A stretch of DNA of 64,000 bases from Kalymmatonema hyalinum WJT4-NPBG1 (GTDB lineage: Bacteria > Cyanobacteriota > Cyanobacteriia > Cyanobacteriales > Nostocaceae): positions 1 through 64,000 of the forward strand of contig JAHHIB010000013.1 of assembly GCA_019359075.1 (NCBI GenBank), given 5' to 3'. The translations under genes and the position numbers were made by a program. A model generated the notes under the pieces. The model saw only the letters and a program-made list of their open reading frames with translations. It was not told the origin of the DNA and searched no databases. Position 1 is the stretch's first letter. Every line of letters begins with the position of its first letter. Shown here in pieces: positions 8,051 through 17,698 of this stretch.

Positions 8051-10804
8051 GTGGCGAGAAAAAAGCCTGTATTTTTCCGTATTCTAAAATCCATTTTTCA
8101 ATCCAAAGACTCCCGTAGGGGTTGGATGGCTCAACCCTTACTGGCAGTTATGGCTGCGTTTCTCTGCGTGATAATATCACCCGTGCTGGCAAGACCTGCG
8201 GCTGTCAATTATACTAAACAAAACTTAGCAATCAGCCAAGGTAAGACGCAAGACCTTGTGCAACAGGGTAAAAAACTCTATGAGGCTGGACAGTTCACTC
8301 TTGCGGTCAAAGCCTTGCAACAGGCTGCTGCTGATTTTAGAACTCATGGGGACAGTTTACGGGAACCGATGACTTTGAGCAATCTCTCCTTAGCTTTTCA
8401 GCAACTGGGTTTATGGGATCGAGCAGAAAAAGCGATCGCTCAAAGTCTCAATTTATTGAAAAATTTGAATAACTCTCAAGAGCGTTCTAAGATTTTGGCA
8501 CAAGCCCTCGATGTGCGAGGACGGTTACAATTGGCGCAGGGACAAGCTGAGGCAGCAGTTACCACTTGGCAACAAGCTAGTGAGATTTATCAGCAAATAA
8601 AAGATAGTGCTGCATTAACCCGTAACCGCACTAACTCGGCTCAAGCCATGCAAGTTTTGGGGCGATACCGTCAGGCAAATAAGATTTTAACTGAAGTTTC
8701 GCAAACCCTGAAAAACCAACCAGATTCACCGACGAAAGCCGCAGGACTGCTAAGCCTTGGTAACATTCGGCAAGTCGTTGGTGATTTAAAGGAATCGCAG
8801 CAGGTATTAGAGCAAAGTTTAGCACTAGCAAAAGCCTTGTCATCGAATCAAGTTGTCAGTGAAGCTCTCTTCAACCTGGGAAATACAGCCCGGCTCCAGC
8901 ATGACACGAAAACTGCGCTACATTACTACCAGCAAGCTGCAAGTGCATCTGTTGATGCAACCACACGTATTCAGGCATATCTCAATCAACTGAGCCTACT
9001 GATTGAGACAAAGCGACTTGCGGATGCATTAGCATTATCCTCTCAAATCCAGTCTGAAATCAACAACTTGCCCCCAAGCCGGATGGCAGTTGACGCCAAA
9101 ATTAACTTTGCCCAAAGTTTGATGAAGCTGGCTAGCAAAGATAGGGCGGATGAAGGAGTACTAAAAGCAACATCCTCCTCATCCTCCTCATCCCCCTCAT
9201 CGTCCTCCCTCCAAACCTCAGCCCAAATTCTGGCAACCGCAGTCCAGCAGGCGGAAAGCTTGCAAGACAAGCGAGCAGAATCTTATGCCCTTGGAACTCT
9301 TGGGAATCTGTATGAAATCAATCAGCAGTTTACTGATGCCCAAAAGCTAACAGAGAAAGCTTTGTTTCTAGCCCAAAGTATTCATGCATCGGACATCGTT
9401 TATCAATGGCAATGGCAACTAGGACGTATCCGCAAACAGCAGGGAGATATCAAAGGGGCTGTCCCCTACTATTCTGAAGCCTTCAACACTCTGCGGACTC
9501 TACGTAGCGATTTAGTTGCCATCAATCCAGACATTCAGTTTTCCTTCCGGGAAACTGTGGAACCCGTGTATCGGGAGTTAGTGGGATTGCTTTTGCAAAC
9601 AGAGAACGGGGAACAGAAGACAGCAAAAGGAAATTCCAATGTCCAATACCCAGACCAAAAGCCAGAAAGCCAAAAGAATATACGGCAAGCTCGTTTGGTG
9701 ATGGAATCGCTGCAATTAGCAGAACTGGACAACTTTTTTCGCTCAGCCTGTTTAACTGCTAAGCAAGAACTCGACCCAGTGATTGATAAAAAAGACCAAC
9801 AAGCAGCAGTTCTGTATCCCATTATTTTACCAGACCGTCTAGATGTTATTCTCAAGTTGCCTAACCAGGACTTGCGTCACTACAAAAGTGTCATTGCCGA
9901 AGATAAAGTAGAACGTGTTGTAGAAGACCTCAGAGAATATTTACGGGATGTCACCAGGACTGCTCAGGTAAAGCAGCTGTCCCAAGAGATATATGATTGG
10001 TTAATCCGACCTGCTGAAGCAGAGTTAAGCAAAAGTGGCATCAAAACTCTAGTCTTTGTCCTAGATGGGACGTTGCGAAATCTACCAATGTCCGTTCTCT
10101 ATGACAAACAACAGCAGAAATATTTGGTGGAAAAGTATGCGATCGCCGTCGCCCCTGGTTTGCAACTCCTTGATCCCAAACCGTTGCAAAAGGTACGCTT
10201 AAACACCTTAACTGCTGGAGTCGCGGCAGAACGCTCTATCGAAAACCGCAAGTTTCCCTCACTGGAAAACGTGCCACGGGAATTGCAAGAAATCAAGTCT
10301 GAGGTACCTAGCAGTCAAGAACTGTTAAATCAGCAGTTTACCGAAACCAACCTGCAAAACCAATTGGGATCTGCTTCCTTTTCAGTAGTTCATCTAGCAA
10401 CTCACGGGGAGTTTAGTTCCGATCCAGAAAAAACCTTTATTGTCACCTGGGATGAGCTCCTGAAGGTCAAGGAATTTGATAAATTACTGCGAGTCAGCGA
10501 CACGGGTAAGTCTAACAATATAGAATTACTTGTTCTGAGTGCTTGCAAAACTGCTGTTGGAGACAAGCGAGCAGCTTTAGGACTAGCTGGAGTTGCTGTG
10601 CGGGCGGGCGCACGCAGTACAGTGGCAACATTGTGGTCTGTAGACGATGAGTCTACCGCCAATTTGATGAGTAAGTTTTATCAAGAGTTAAAAGCTGGAG
10701 TCAATAAAGCCGAAGCACTCCAGCATGCCCAACTCGCTGTTTTTGCTCAGCAGAAAAATCCATATTTTTGGGCACCGTTTGTGCTAGTCGGGAATTGGCT
10801 TTGA
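8051..10804 (+). CDS. TPR-CHAT protein (caspase-like peptidase domain), exported or membrane-anchored
   Basis: 917 residues from a GTG preceded by GGGGAAAG. Order of parts: basic N-terminus with one hydrophobic segment (about 28-47, an anchor or signal ending near VLARPAA), TPR repeats from about 70 to 500, a Ser/Pro-rich linker near 375-395, a further helical part, and a C-terminal CHAT domain (about 600-917). The expected catalytic pair is visible: His785 in HLATHGEF and Cys832 in LVLSACKTAVG. CHAT domains belong to the caspase-like clan CD and act as proteases or signalling scaffolds. Last gene of the 5464-10804 operon. The substrate is unknown; with the N-terminal segment, an extracytoplasmic location is plausible. 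Confidence 0.88.
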   Translation: MARKKPVFFRILKSIFQSKDSRRGWMAQPLLAVMAAFLCVIISPVLARPAAVNYTKQNLAISQGKTQDLVQQGKKLYEAGQFTLAVKALQQAAADFRTHGDSLREPMTLSNLSLAFQQLGLWDRAEKAIAQSLNLLKNLNNSQERSKILAQALDVRGRLQLAQGQAEAAVTTWQQASEIYQQIKDSAALTRNRTNSAQAMQVLGRYRQANKILTEVSQTLKNQPDSPTKAAGLLSLGNIRQVVGDLKESQQVLEQSLALAKALSSNQVVSEALFNLGNTARLQHDTKTALHYYQQAASASVDATTRIQAYLNQLSLLIETKRLADALALSSQIQSEINNLPPSRMAVDAKINFAQSLMKLASKDRADEGVLKATSSSSSSSPSSSSLQTSAQILATAVQQAESLQDKRAESYALGTLGNLYEINQQFTDAQKLTEKALFLAQSIHASDIVYQWQWQLGRIRKQQGDIKGAVPYYSEAFNTLRTLRSDLVAINPDIQFSFRETVEPVYRELVGLLLQTENGEQKTAKGNSNVQYPDQKPESQKNIRQARLVMESLQLAELDNFFRSACLTAKQELDPVIDKKDQQAAVLYPIILPDRLDVILKLPNQDLRHYKSVIAEDKVERVVEDLREYLRDVTRTAQVKQLSQEIYDWLIRPAEAELSKSGIKTLVFVLDGTLRNLPMSVLYDKQQQKYLVEKYAIAVAPGLQLLDPKPLQKVRLNTLTAGVAAERSIENRKFPSLENVPRELQEIKSEVPSSQELLNQQFTETNLQNQLGSASFSVVHLATHGEFSSDPEKTFIVTWDELLKVKEFDKLLRVSDTGKSNNIELLVLSACKTAVGDKRAALGLAGVAVRAGARSTVATLWSVDDESTANLMSKFYQELKAGVNKAEALQHAQLAVFAQQKNPYFWAPFVLVGNWL

Positions 10805-10963
10805 CCAACAGAAGAATTCAGCAGTTGCAAGAAGCAGGAGTCAATCAGGAACTATGAGGAGTCACGGTGAGTGCAGTAGCGACTAAGGTATAGCGATCGC
10901 CATCCACTACCCACCCCTAGGCTTCTACAATCTCCCGCTTGATTGTTCTTGACATAATCTGCG

Positions 10964-11767
10964 TTACTTTTGCGGATTGTAACGTTGCACAATCGGTGCT
11001 TGGGCTAGTTCTTCCAAGCCAACAGCTTTAAACAAGTTAGTCCAGTCTTCCGCCAACACGCGCTCATTTGGATTGGTGCTGCGGAGGTTAGCTAAATTTG
11101 TTACAGCATCGTACCAAACATTATTAGCAGCATAGACGGTGTACTCTTCTGATTTTGCAGTCTTTAACTGTTGCTCAAGCTGGGGAGTTAGTGCCACCCG
11201 TTGCAGCCATGCGTCCACAAAAAGATACTCAGGCTTGTTTTGTGGATTACCACAATAAACTCGGAAGAACCAGTGATATTTTGAGTTTTGCTTGAGAGCA
11301 TATTGTGAACTTGAGGGTAGGCTAATGCCTATAATACCAGCCTTTCCTGGCAATGTCAGAGAAGTTCGGTATAGATCATTACCCTGTTCATCCTGCAACA
11401 CAAACTCTCCAAAACGTGAATTTGTGGGTAATTCAGGAACATAAACCCAAAAGGTTGGATACTCAGCCACTGTGGATGCCAAGAAAGATTTGTTGTTACT
11501 TTCCTCACCAGGTACTAAAGCAGTAATAGGTGTTTTCAGTTCTGGACATCCATCACGACGGCTTGTCCCTCCTCGGCGGCGTCCTCTAGGCTCACCATTA
11601 TCAGGGAATTTCTGGGCAAGAAGGTTTGATGTGTGAGTGACTCTATTGCCCAATGATTGTACTGGATTTGCCTGCACTTTTATTGGATCACTCACAAGCC
11701 CAATAACTAGCAAAGGAATAGCGCAAGCTAGTTTATGGTGTCTTTGAGGCAACTTATTTTTACTCAT
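10964..11767 (-). CDS. DUF928 domain-containing secreted protein
   Basis: 267 residues. The start chosen is the ATG whose codon overlaps the stop of the upstream CHAT-CHASE2 gene (ATGAGTAA, 8-nt overlap); an ATG-less extension to 11803 is less likely. A signal peptide is evident (hydrophobic ACAIPLLVIGLVS, then VQA before NPVQS). A GRRRGG-S-RRD-CP stretch and 'ITALVPGEES' follow, which with the paired cysteines fits DUF928, a cyanobacterial secreted family often found beside CHAT genes. Translational coupling suggests that it works with the CHAT-CHASE2 protein, perhaps as an extracytoplasmic partner. Function unknown. Confidence 0.8.
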   Translation of the reverse strand: MSKNKLPQRHHKLACAIPLLVIGLVSDPIKVQANPVQSLGNRVTHTSNLLAQKFPDNGEPRGRRRGGTSRRDGCPELKTPITALVPGEESNNKSFLASTVAEYPTFWVYVPELPTNSRFGEFVLQDEQGNDLYRTSLTLPGKAGIIGISLPSSSQYALKQNSKYHWFFRVYCGNPQNKPEYLFVDAWLQRVALTPQLEQQLKTAKSEEYTVYAANNVWYDAVTNLANLRSTNPNERVLAEDWTNLFKAVGLEELAQAPIVQRYNPQK

Positions 11768-14282
11768 TTTGAGAGTTCCAACGTTTTTTGCTGTTGCTCG
11801 CATGGTGCTTTGGTAGTATCTTCAACACAACCGCACAAGATACCAATGCCAATGTTGGGGGAACGAGTGGAATCCACCCTGCTTGTGTAAATATACCAAA
11901 GCAGATGGTAAAAAGTATCAATAGCGCTGTTACAATAGCTAATCCTATATGAAGTGGCTGTAGAATTCGCCAAGATAGAATACCTCCCAGCAATGCCCAA
12001 CCCCATATCCACAGCGCTTCCACCCATCCAGACCACCACCACATCAAAGGTCTACCATCCAAAACAGCACTCAGAATATGGCTCACCATCTGCGCTTGTA
12101 GAAATACGCCTGAAATTTGCTTTTCTTTATCCGGTGCTTTTGCAGTGTATGGAGTTTCCCAATCATCAGGAGAACTGGGGGCGGTCACGCCAATGAGGAC
12201 GATGCGGTTCTTCACCGACTTCTGCAATAACTCAGGAACAATATCATCATTGAGAATTTCTTTAAGAGAGACTGTTTGGGCAATATTGGCAAGAGAGGGC
12301 AGAGAACGATAATTGAGCAGAATTTGATATCCTGAGGCATCCACTCTCTGATAGCCGCTTGTATGGGATTGTAAGCGCTTAAAAACAGTGTTGCCAATTT
12401 GCAAGTTTTTCTCTTGATTAATGTCCCATTTTATACCTTTATCTTTCAGATATTGCTGTGCTAGCTGAAAGCTGAAAGCATATTCTGCTGCACAAGGAGA
12501 TTGCACAGGAGGGGTTAATTGCACAGCCTGGCGGCGAAGAACACGATCTGCGTCAGCTACAAAATCACTAAAAGCGAGACGTTCTTTTGAGACTTCAGGA
12601 GGGGGAGGAACACCATCAGGTGCGCCATCATTAGGAGCAGAAACTTTGCACACTGTAAATATTCGCTTGTCCTGCTGCAAGAGTTCGCCTAACTGTGGAT
12701 AATTGGGATCAACAGGGAAATCCCGATAAATATCTAAACCAATAGTTGCGGGTTGGTACTTCTCCAACTTTTGTAACAGTTGACTGAGTGCTTGGTCTGA
12801 TAGCGACCAACGCATATTCATCTTCTTCTGAATCTGATACTGAATATCCGCTTCATTAAGAGTGACGATTAATAAACGCTGATCTGGCTTTTCATCTGCT
12901 GCTCGCAGTTGCATTAAATGATCATAAGAATGCAGTTCCCAAGGTTGTAGCATCCCTAAATGGCGCACTCCGATCATAGTAGCAGCTACCAGCACACTTG
13001 CTAGTAGTATTGGGAGACGACTGGTGGCGGCGACGCCTAAGCGATGTCTAACGAATTGGTTTTGCTTTGCTGTTCTCGAAAGAGTATGGTTTCCAAAGTA
13101 ACGAGCAGTGGGTTGTTTGGTTACGGAACCCGCCACTAAAGAGCTTACCTTGTATACACGTTCAGTCCGTCGCTCTGTATGCCAGACCATCGGTAATTCC
13201 CCTGGATTTTGGCAAATCACTGGTAACCAAGTAGCACAAGGGTATTCTTCTTCCAATCCTTGCAGTCTTTCTCGTGCAGAACGTAACGCAGTGTATAAAG
13301 ACTGTCCCCGAGAAAATTCCGCGAGAAAATGCTTTAAAAATTCTTGAGCGACGACGTTTGGTACTGGCTCACGCATGACAATGACTTGCCCAATGTGCAA
13401 CTCCTGGAGCTGCTGCGCCAACCCCAACCCATCACAAGAGTTGAAAATTGCCAAACGTAATCCACGACTGATAGCTTGCTTGAGACCATACTTCAGTTGG
13501 TCAAGGGTAATGGTGTCTTTTTGATTGAGTTGCAGCCTACCTTTTTCTTGAGTGCAGCTATGACCAGCAAAAAAGAGAATGTCCCAACTTTGTTGCCAAA
13601 GCTGCTCATTGAGATTGCCTAGCTTCGGCTCTACTAAAAACTGAATTTCTGCATCAGTTGATAATTGTTCTAAAAAAATCCTATCTTGGCTAATATCAAT
13701 TTCTTGACTATTTCCCAATATTGCTAGTATTCTAATTTTACTTTTTTTTTGTTGAGGCAATTTATGTGGTTGTTTATACTCAGACGCACTTAAGCCAACT
13801 TCTGCATGAGGATAATCATCAAAGAAACTCCACAAATGCCAAGGTAATCGCCGCAACAAATTGTCGTTGGTTTCAATAATGAAGCGAATTTCTTCAGATG
13901 GTTTTAAATGTGTGCGTAATTGCTGCTCAATTTTGCGAAATTCTGCGGAATTAAGCCACAAATTTATCGACTCGTAAAGTTGCTCGCATAAATCCTTAAG
14001 ATCTACTTCAGAAACATTAGTGACGTAAGCGTCTTCGATTTCAAAAGTATCGTCACTTTCTTCAGTTTCTTCTACACCAACTCGTAAACATGGACGATGA
14101 AAAAAAGCCGAATAAAGTGACTGCCAATTGCGGTAGAGTTTTAGAAGTTCTGGTGCAGACGGTAAGCTAGCAGTAAATTTCGTTTGATAGGGATTTTCTG
14201 CTGACCCGATATATGCTGTGACACCAGGAAAGCCTTCGTGTAGATTTCCCTGACCCAAGCTTAAAACTATCAACCTATTCAT
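11760..14282 (-). CDS. CHAT-CHASE2 membrane protein (peptidase-like domain plus extracytoplasmic sensor)
   Basis: 840 residues from the ATG at 14282 (an in-frame TTG lies 24 nt upstream). The N-terminal half is a CHAT-like domain with His241 in LFFAGHS and Cys283 in FNSCDGLGLA. A transmembrane helix (about 425-445) leads into a CHASE2 sensor (WELHSYDHLMQLR..., ending with a run of three hydrophobic helices near 755-825). CHASE2 is normally the extracytoplasmic input domain of kinases and cyclases; here it is attached to a caspase-like domain, which would face the cytoplasm. It overlaps the DUF928 gene downstream by 8 nt. A closely similar CHASE2 occurs in the kinase at 40806-43145. Confidence 0.88.
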   Translation of the reverse strand: MNRLIVLSLGQGNLHEGFPGVTAYIGSAENPYQTKFTASLPSAPELLKLYRNWQSLYSAFFHRPCLRVGVEETEESDDTFEIEDAYVTNVSEVDLKDLCEQLYESINLWLNSAEFRKIEQQLRTHLKPSEEIRFIIETNDNLLRRLPWHLWSFFDDYPHAEVGLSASEYKQPHKLPQQKKSKIRILAILGNSQEIDISQDRIFLEQLSTDAEIQFLVEPKLGNLNEQLWQQSWDILFFAGHSCTQEKGRLQLNQKDTITLDQLKYGLKQAISRGLRLAIFNSCDGLGLAQQLQELHIGQVIVMREPVPNVVAQEFLKHFLAEFSRGQSLYTALRSARERLQGLEEEYPCATWLPVICQNPGELPMVWHTERRTERVYKVSSLVAGSVTKQPTARYFGNHTLSRTAKQNQFVRHRLGVAATSRLPILLASVLVAATMIGVRHLGMLQPWELHSYDHLMQLRAADEKPDQRLLIVTLNEADIQYQIQKKMNMRWSLSDQALSQLLQKLEKYQPATIGLDIYRDFPVDPNYPQLGELLQQDKRIFTVCKVSAPNDGAPDGVPPPPEVSKERLAFSDFVADADRVLRRQAVQLTPPVQSPCAAEYAFSFQLAQQYLKDKGIKWDINQEKNLQIGNTVFKRLQSHTSGYQRVDASGYQILLNYRSLPSLANIAQTVSLKEILNDDIVPELLQKSVKNRIVLIGVTAPSSPDDWETPYTAKAPDKEKQISGVFLQAQMVSHILSAVLDGRPLMWWWSGWVEALWIWGWALLGGILSWRILQPLHIGLAIVTALLILFTICFGIFTQAGWIPLVPPTLALVSCAVVLKILPKHHASNSKKRWNSQNE

Positions 14283-14559
14283 AAGCGTCTTAGGTGTCTG
14301 ATTCAAAGAGTGGTCAGATGATAATTTTCTTAAAGTTAATTGATTAAACTTATCTTAAGGCTTTAATATGCGTTAATCAAAAAATAAATGCATCACAAAA
14401 AATTAATTTTTACTTTATAAAAAATGACCTCTTTTAGTATAATCTCAAAATATTCTACAACAGATTTAACAAGAACGCGATGCACCCAGATATTAAAGAA
14501 TAAAGGCTGTTATTACAGAAATAGCTCTGTTGAGACCTTAGTATAAACCTTGGAAAGCA

Positions 14560-15003
14560 TCGCCGCCAAAATAACCTACAAAAAAGTCAGAATATTGGTA
14601 GTTTTGGGCAATAGCCAAGAAGCTGATTTGGAGATAGAAACCAACTTTTTCAATAGCTGAAAATGCATAATTAGTTGATATTGTCAAGGCAAACTGTTAT
14701 GAATTCAACACGCAGCTTTGGAACGTGGTACGCTGGGATACTCTCTTTTTCGCTGGTCATAGTCAAACTGGCGTCGTTCCCGATAGTTTTTGAATACGGC
14801 TCAATACGGTTACGGAAGAACTGTATAAGTTGAAATGCGGGCGACTATATATCTTAATGAATTTTATTATTGTGAAAGTGTATCTTTATGAGGATGTGTT
14901 TCAAGAGGAGCGAGAGGCTATTAAAGATATTCTTCTTAAAGACAGTAGACTGGGCTGTGATTCCGAAACTAAACTAACTCTTTTACAAATCTTATTTTTG
15001 ATG
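14560..15003 (+). pseudogene. Remnant of a further CHAT-like gene
   Basis: Short translated segments match the CHAT genes on both sides: 'YKKVRILVVLGNSQEADLE' near 14560-14650 (then a stop), 'WDTLFFAGHSQTG' near 14730-14780 in another frame, and 'LNTVTEELYKLKCG' near 14800-14845. Stops, a frameshift and a deletion separate them. From about 14850 to 15003 an unrelated open stretch continues (EDVFQEEREAIKDILL...), which I cannot place. It is a decayed copy of the CHAT domain preserved just upstream of the next one. Confidence 0.6.
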
Positions 15004-15076
15004 TAAAGATACGAAAAAGAATAAACTGACTTTGTAGAAGAGAGCATGCTTGCAAAAAAAAAGAGATGTCTTCTCT

Positions 15077-17500
15077 ATGAGTAAATCAGTTGTTATCAGC
15101 CTAGGAACTGGGGATTTGAACAACGGATTTCCAAATGTTACTGCTAGGTTATGGTCATCAGGAAACTCTTTTCCACAGCAATTTATTGGTAGCTTACCTG
15201 CAGCACCATCTTTAGTTGAACTCTGTCAAAATTGGCAGTTAAATTACAAAAATGTTTGTGGTCGCCAACATTTGCGTTCTCTATTGGTGGAAGATGATGA
15301 TGATCTGGAAATTGACGAAGGCGGCATAACTAATGTCTCTGTTGTCGGTTTTCATGAGGTGTGCCAAAAACTACAAGAAGATATCAATAATTGGCTCAAA
15401 TCTTTTGAGTTTATCAATATAGAACGACAACTGCGATCGCAACTAAATCCAGCCGAAGAAATTCGAGTCATTATTGAAACCAACAATGACTTGCTACGGC
15501 GATTACCTTGGCATCGTTGGGACTTCTTCAATGATTATCCCCAGGCAGAAATGGCACTTTCCCAACCCGAGTATAAGCGCCGGGAACCAAACAAGTCAAA
15601 ATTACCTAGAAAGAAAGTGAGAATCTTAGCGGTTCTGGGTAATAGCCAAGGGATTGATTTGGAAAGAGAAATCAGATTTCTTGATAGTTTATTAGATGCA
15701 GAAATAGTTTTTCTTGTCAATCCTTCTCGTCAGGAATTTAACACTCTTCTTTGGCAAAACCCCGGCTGGGACATGTTCTTTTTTGCGGGTCATAGTCAAA
15801 CCGAGGGTGAAACAGGCAGAATTTATATTAATGATCATAAGACCAACAATAGTTTAACAATTGGACAGTTAGAAGAAGCTCTCAAAGCAGCGATTGATAA
15901 TGGTTTACAACTAGCAATTTTCAACTCCTGTGATGGACTGGGATTGGCGAGTGCGCTGGAAAAATTAAATATTCCGACGGTGATTGTGATGCGTGAGCCA
16001 GTGCCGAATCTGGTGGCGCAGGAATTTTTTAAGCATTTTTAAGCAGCTTTTGCAGTTGAACGACGTTCTTTATACCTTGCGGAACAGCAAGCACGCAGAA
16101 AGTTACAAGGTTTGGAAGATGACTTTCCGGGTGCTTCTTGGTTGCCTGTCATTTGTCAAAATCCCGCAGTAGAACCGCCGAGTTGGCTAAAGTTAGGTGG
16201 AGTCCCTCCATGCCCGTATCGCGGTTTATTTGCGTTTGGTGAGGAAGATGCTGACCTATTTTTTGGGCGGGAGCAGTTCACACAGGACTTGCTAACGGCA
16301 AGCAAAAGAAAGCCGTTGGTGGGGGTGGTCGGTCCAAGTGGAAGTGGGAAGTCGAGTGTGGTGTTTGCTGGGTTGGTTCCTCAGTTGCGCCAAGATCCAA
16401 ATCTTACGTGGCAGATTGTCTCGTTTCGTCCGGGTAATAATCCGTTTGAGGCGTTGGCAGCTGCGTTAACTTCTAGCATTGGCGAAGGTTTATCCCTTCC
16501 ATCTCGGCAAGGAGAGAACCCAAATAAATATATAAATCAAATAAATCAAAATCAAAATCAAAATTCAAAATTAAATGCTCGCCGCCTGATTGAATTAGAA
16601 CTGGAAATCGCACTGCGACAAGATAATAAAGCCTTATACAAAATTATCGAAAGCTTTGTCCAGCAAAACCCCAAAACTCGTCTGGTCTTAATAGCTGACC
16701 AATTTGAAGAGCTCTACACTCTTTGCCCAGAAGAAGAACGCCAAGGTGTCTTAGATGCATTACTGAATGCAGTCAGGTTAGCTCCGGCATTTACTCTAGT
16801 CCTGACTCTGCGAGCGGACTTTTACGGACATGCCCTTTCTTACCGCCCCTTTAGCGATGCATTGCAAGGAGCAGTCCTGAATCTCGGACCAATGAGCCGT
16901 GAGGAATTGCAAGCAGCTATTGAACAGCCTGCAACACAAATGCAGGTGAGACTAGAGAAAGAGTTGACAAAGAAACTAATTCATGCTGGAGAAGGTCAGT
17001 CAGGACGTTTACCGTTGCTGGAGTTTGCCTTAACACAACTTTGGTCAAAACAGACAGATGGATGGCTAACTCATGAAGGCTACGAGGAGATTGGCGGCGT
17101 TGAGGAGGCTTTGGCTATCCACGCCGAAGCACTGTATGCCCAGCTTTCTGAAGTAGATCGAAGCCGGGGGCAGCGAGTGTTTATGCAGTTAGTGCGTTTA
17201 GGGGAAGGAGTGGAGGCGACCCGGAGGTTGGCGACTCGTGATGAGGTGAAGTCAGAAAACTGGGATTTGGTGATGCGCTTAGCTGATGCACGTCTTGTAG
17301 TAACCAACTGCAACGAGTCATCAGGTGAAGAAACAGTGGAAATCGTGCATGAGGCGCTCATTAGAAGCTGGGGACGCTTAGAGCAGTGGATACAAGTTGA
17401 TGGTGAATTTCGCTATTGGCAAGAGCAGTTGCGATCGGCATATCAGTTATGGGACTTTGTAAAAAACTGGTTGAATAGGCGTTGCATAAATGCGGGATGA
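15077..17500 (+). pseudogene. CHAT-STAND NTPase gene, broken by an in-frame stop and a MITE
   Basis: The frame codes for a CHAT-like domain (His239 in FFAGHS, Cys285 in FNSCDGLGLA), continues past TAA at 16040-16042 in the same frame (AAFAVERRSLYLAEQQARRKLQGLE), and reaches a STAND/NACHT-type NTPase: 'PYRGLFAFGEEDADLFFGRE', Walker A GPSGSGKSS, Walker B RLVLIADQFEELY. The paralogue at 11760-14282 reads HFLAEF where this one has HF-stop-AAF, so one TTA to TAA change would explain the stop. The 3' end is cut at 17478 by a 91-bp MITE. Intact relatives usually end in WD40 repeats; a WD40 tail lies at 20105-20428. Two separate polypeptides (322 and 462 residues) could still be made. Confidence 0.8.
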
Positions 17501-17576
17501 ATTGGACGTTGAAACCATTGAAAAATCGTTCAAAATTGGGCAAAATCATCCCATGATTCAGCAACGTCGTTGAATA
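17470..17576. mobile_element. 91-bp MITE with 8-bp target duplication
   Basis: The element is 17478-17568, bounded by GGCGTTGC and GCAACGTC (7 of 8 complementary), with further imperfect inverted match inward (GGGATGA on both arms). The direct repeat GTTGAATA stands at 17470-17477 and again at 17569-17576, an 8-bp target duplication. It adds a TGA that ends the STAND NTPase frame. The parent insertion-sequence family was not determined. Confidence 0.65.
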
Positions 17577-17610
17577 CTACTCTCATTAACTAATGACGAA
17601 GTTGTAGGAG

Positions 17611-17652
17611 AACTGCATAAGTTCAAAATTCTGGCATCTATTTACTCTCATA
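17611..17652 (+). repeat. Dispersed ~42-nt repeat, copy 2 (AACTGCATAAGTTCAAA...)
   Basis: Same repeat as at 5382-5423, 35 nt downstream of the MITE's target duplication. A shorter third match begins at 14819. Confidence 0.4.
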
Positions 17653-17698
17653 AATTCTACACAACAACTTGTCAGTGGATACAGCTAAGGTAACAGTC

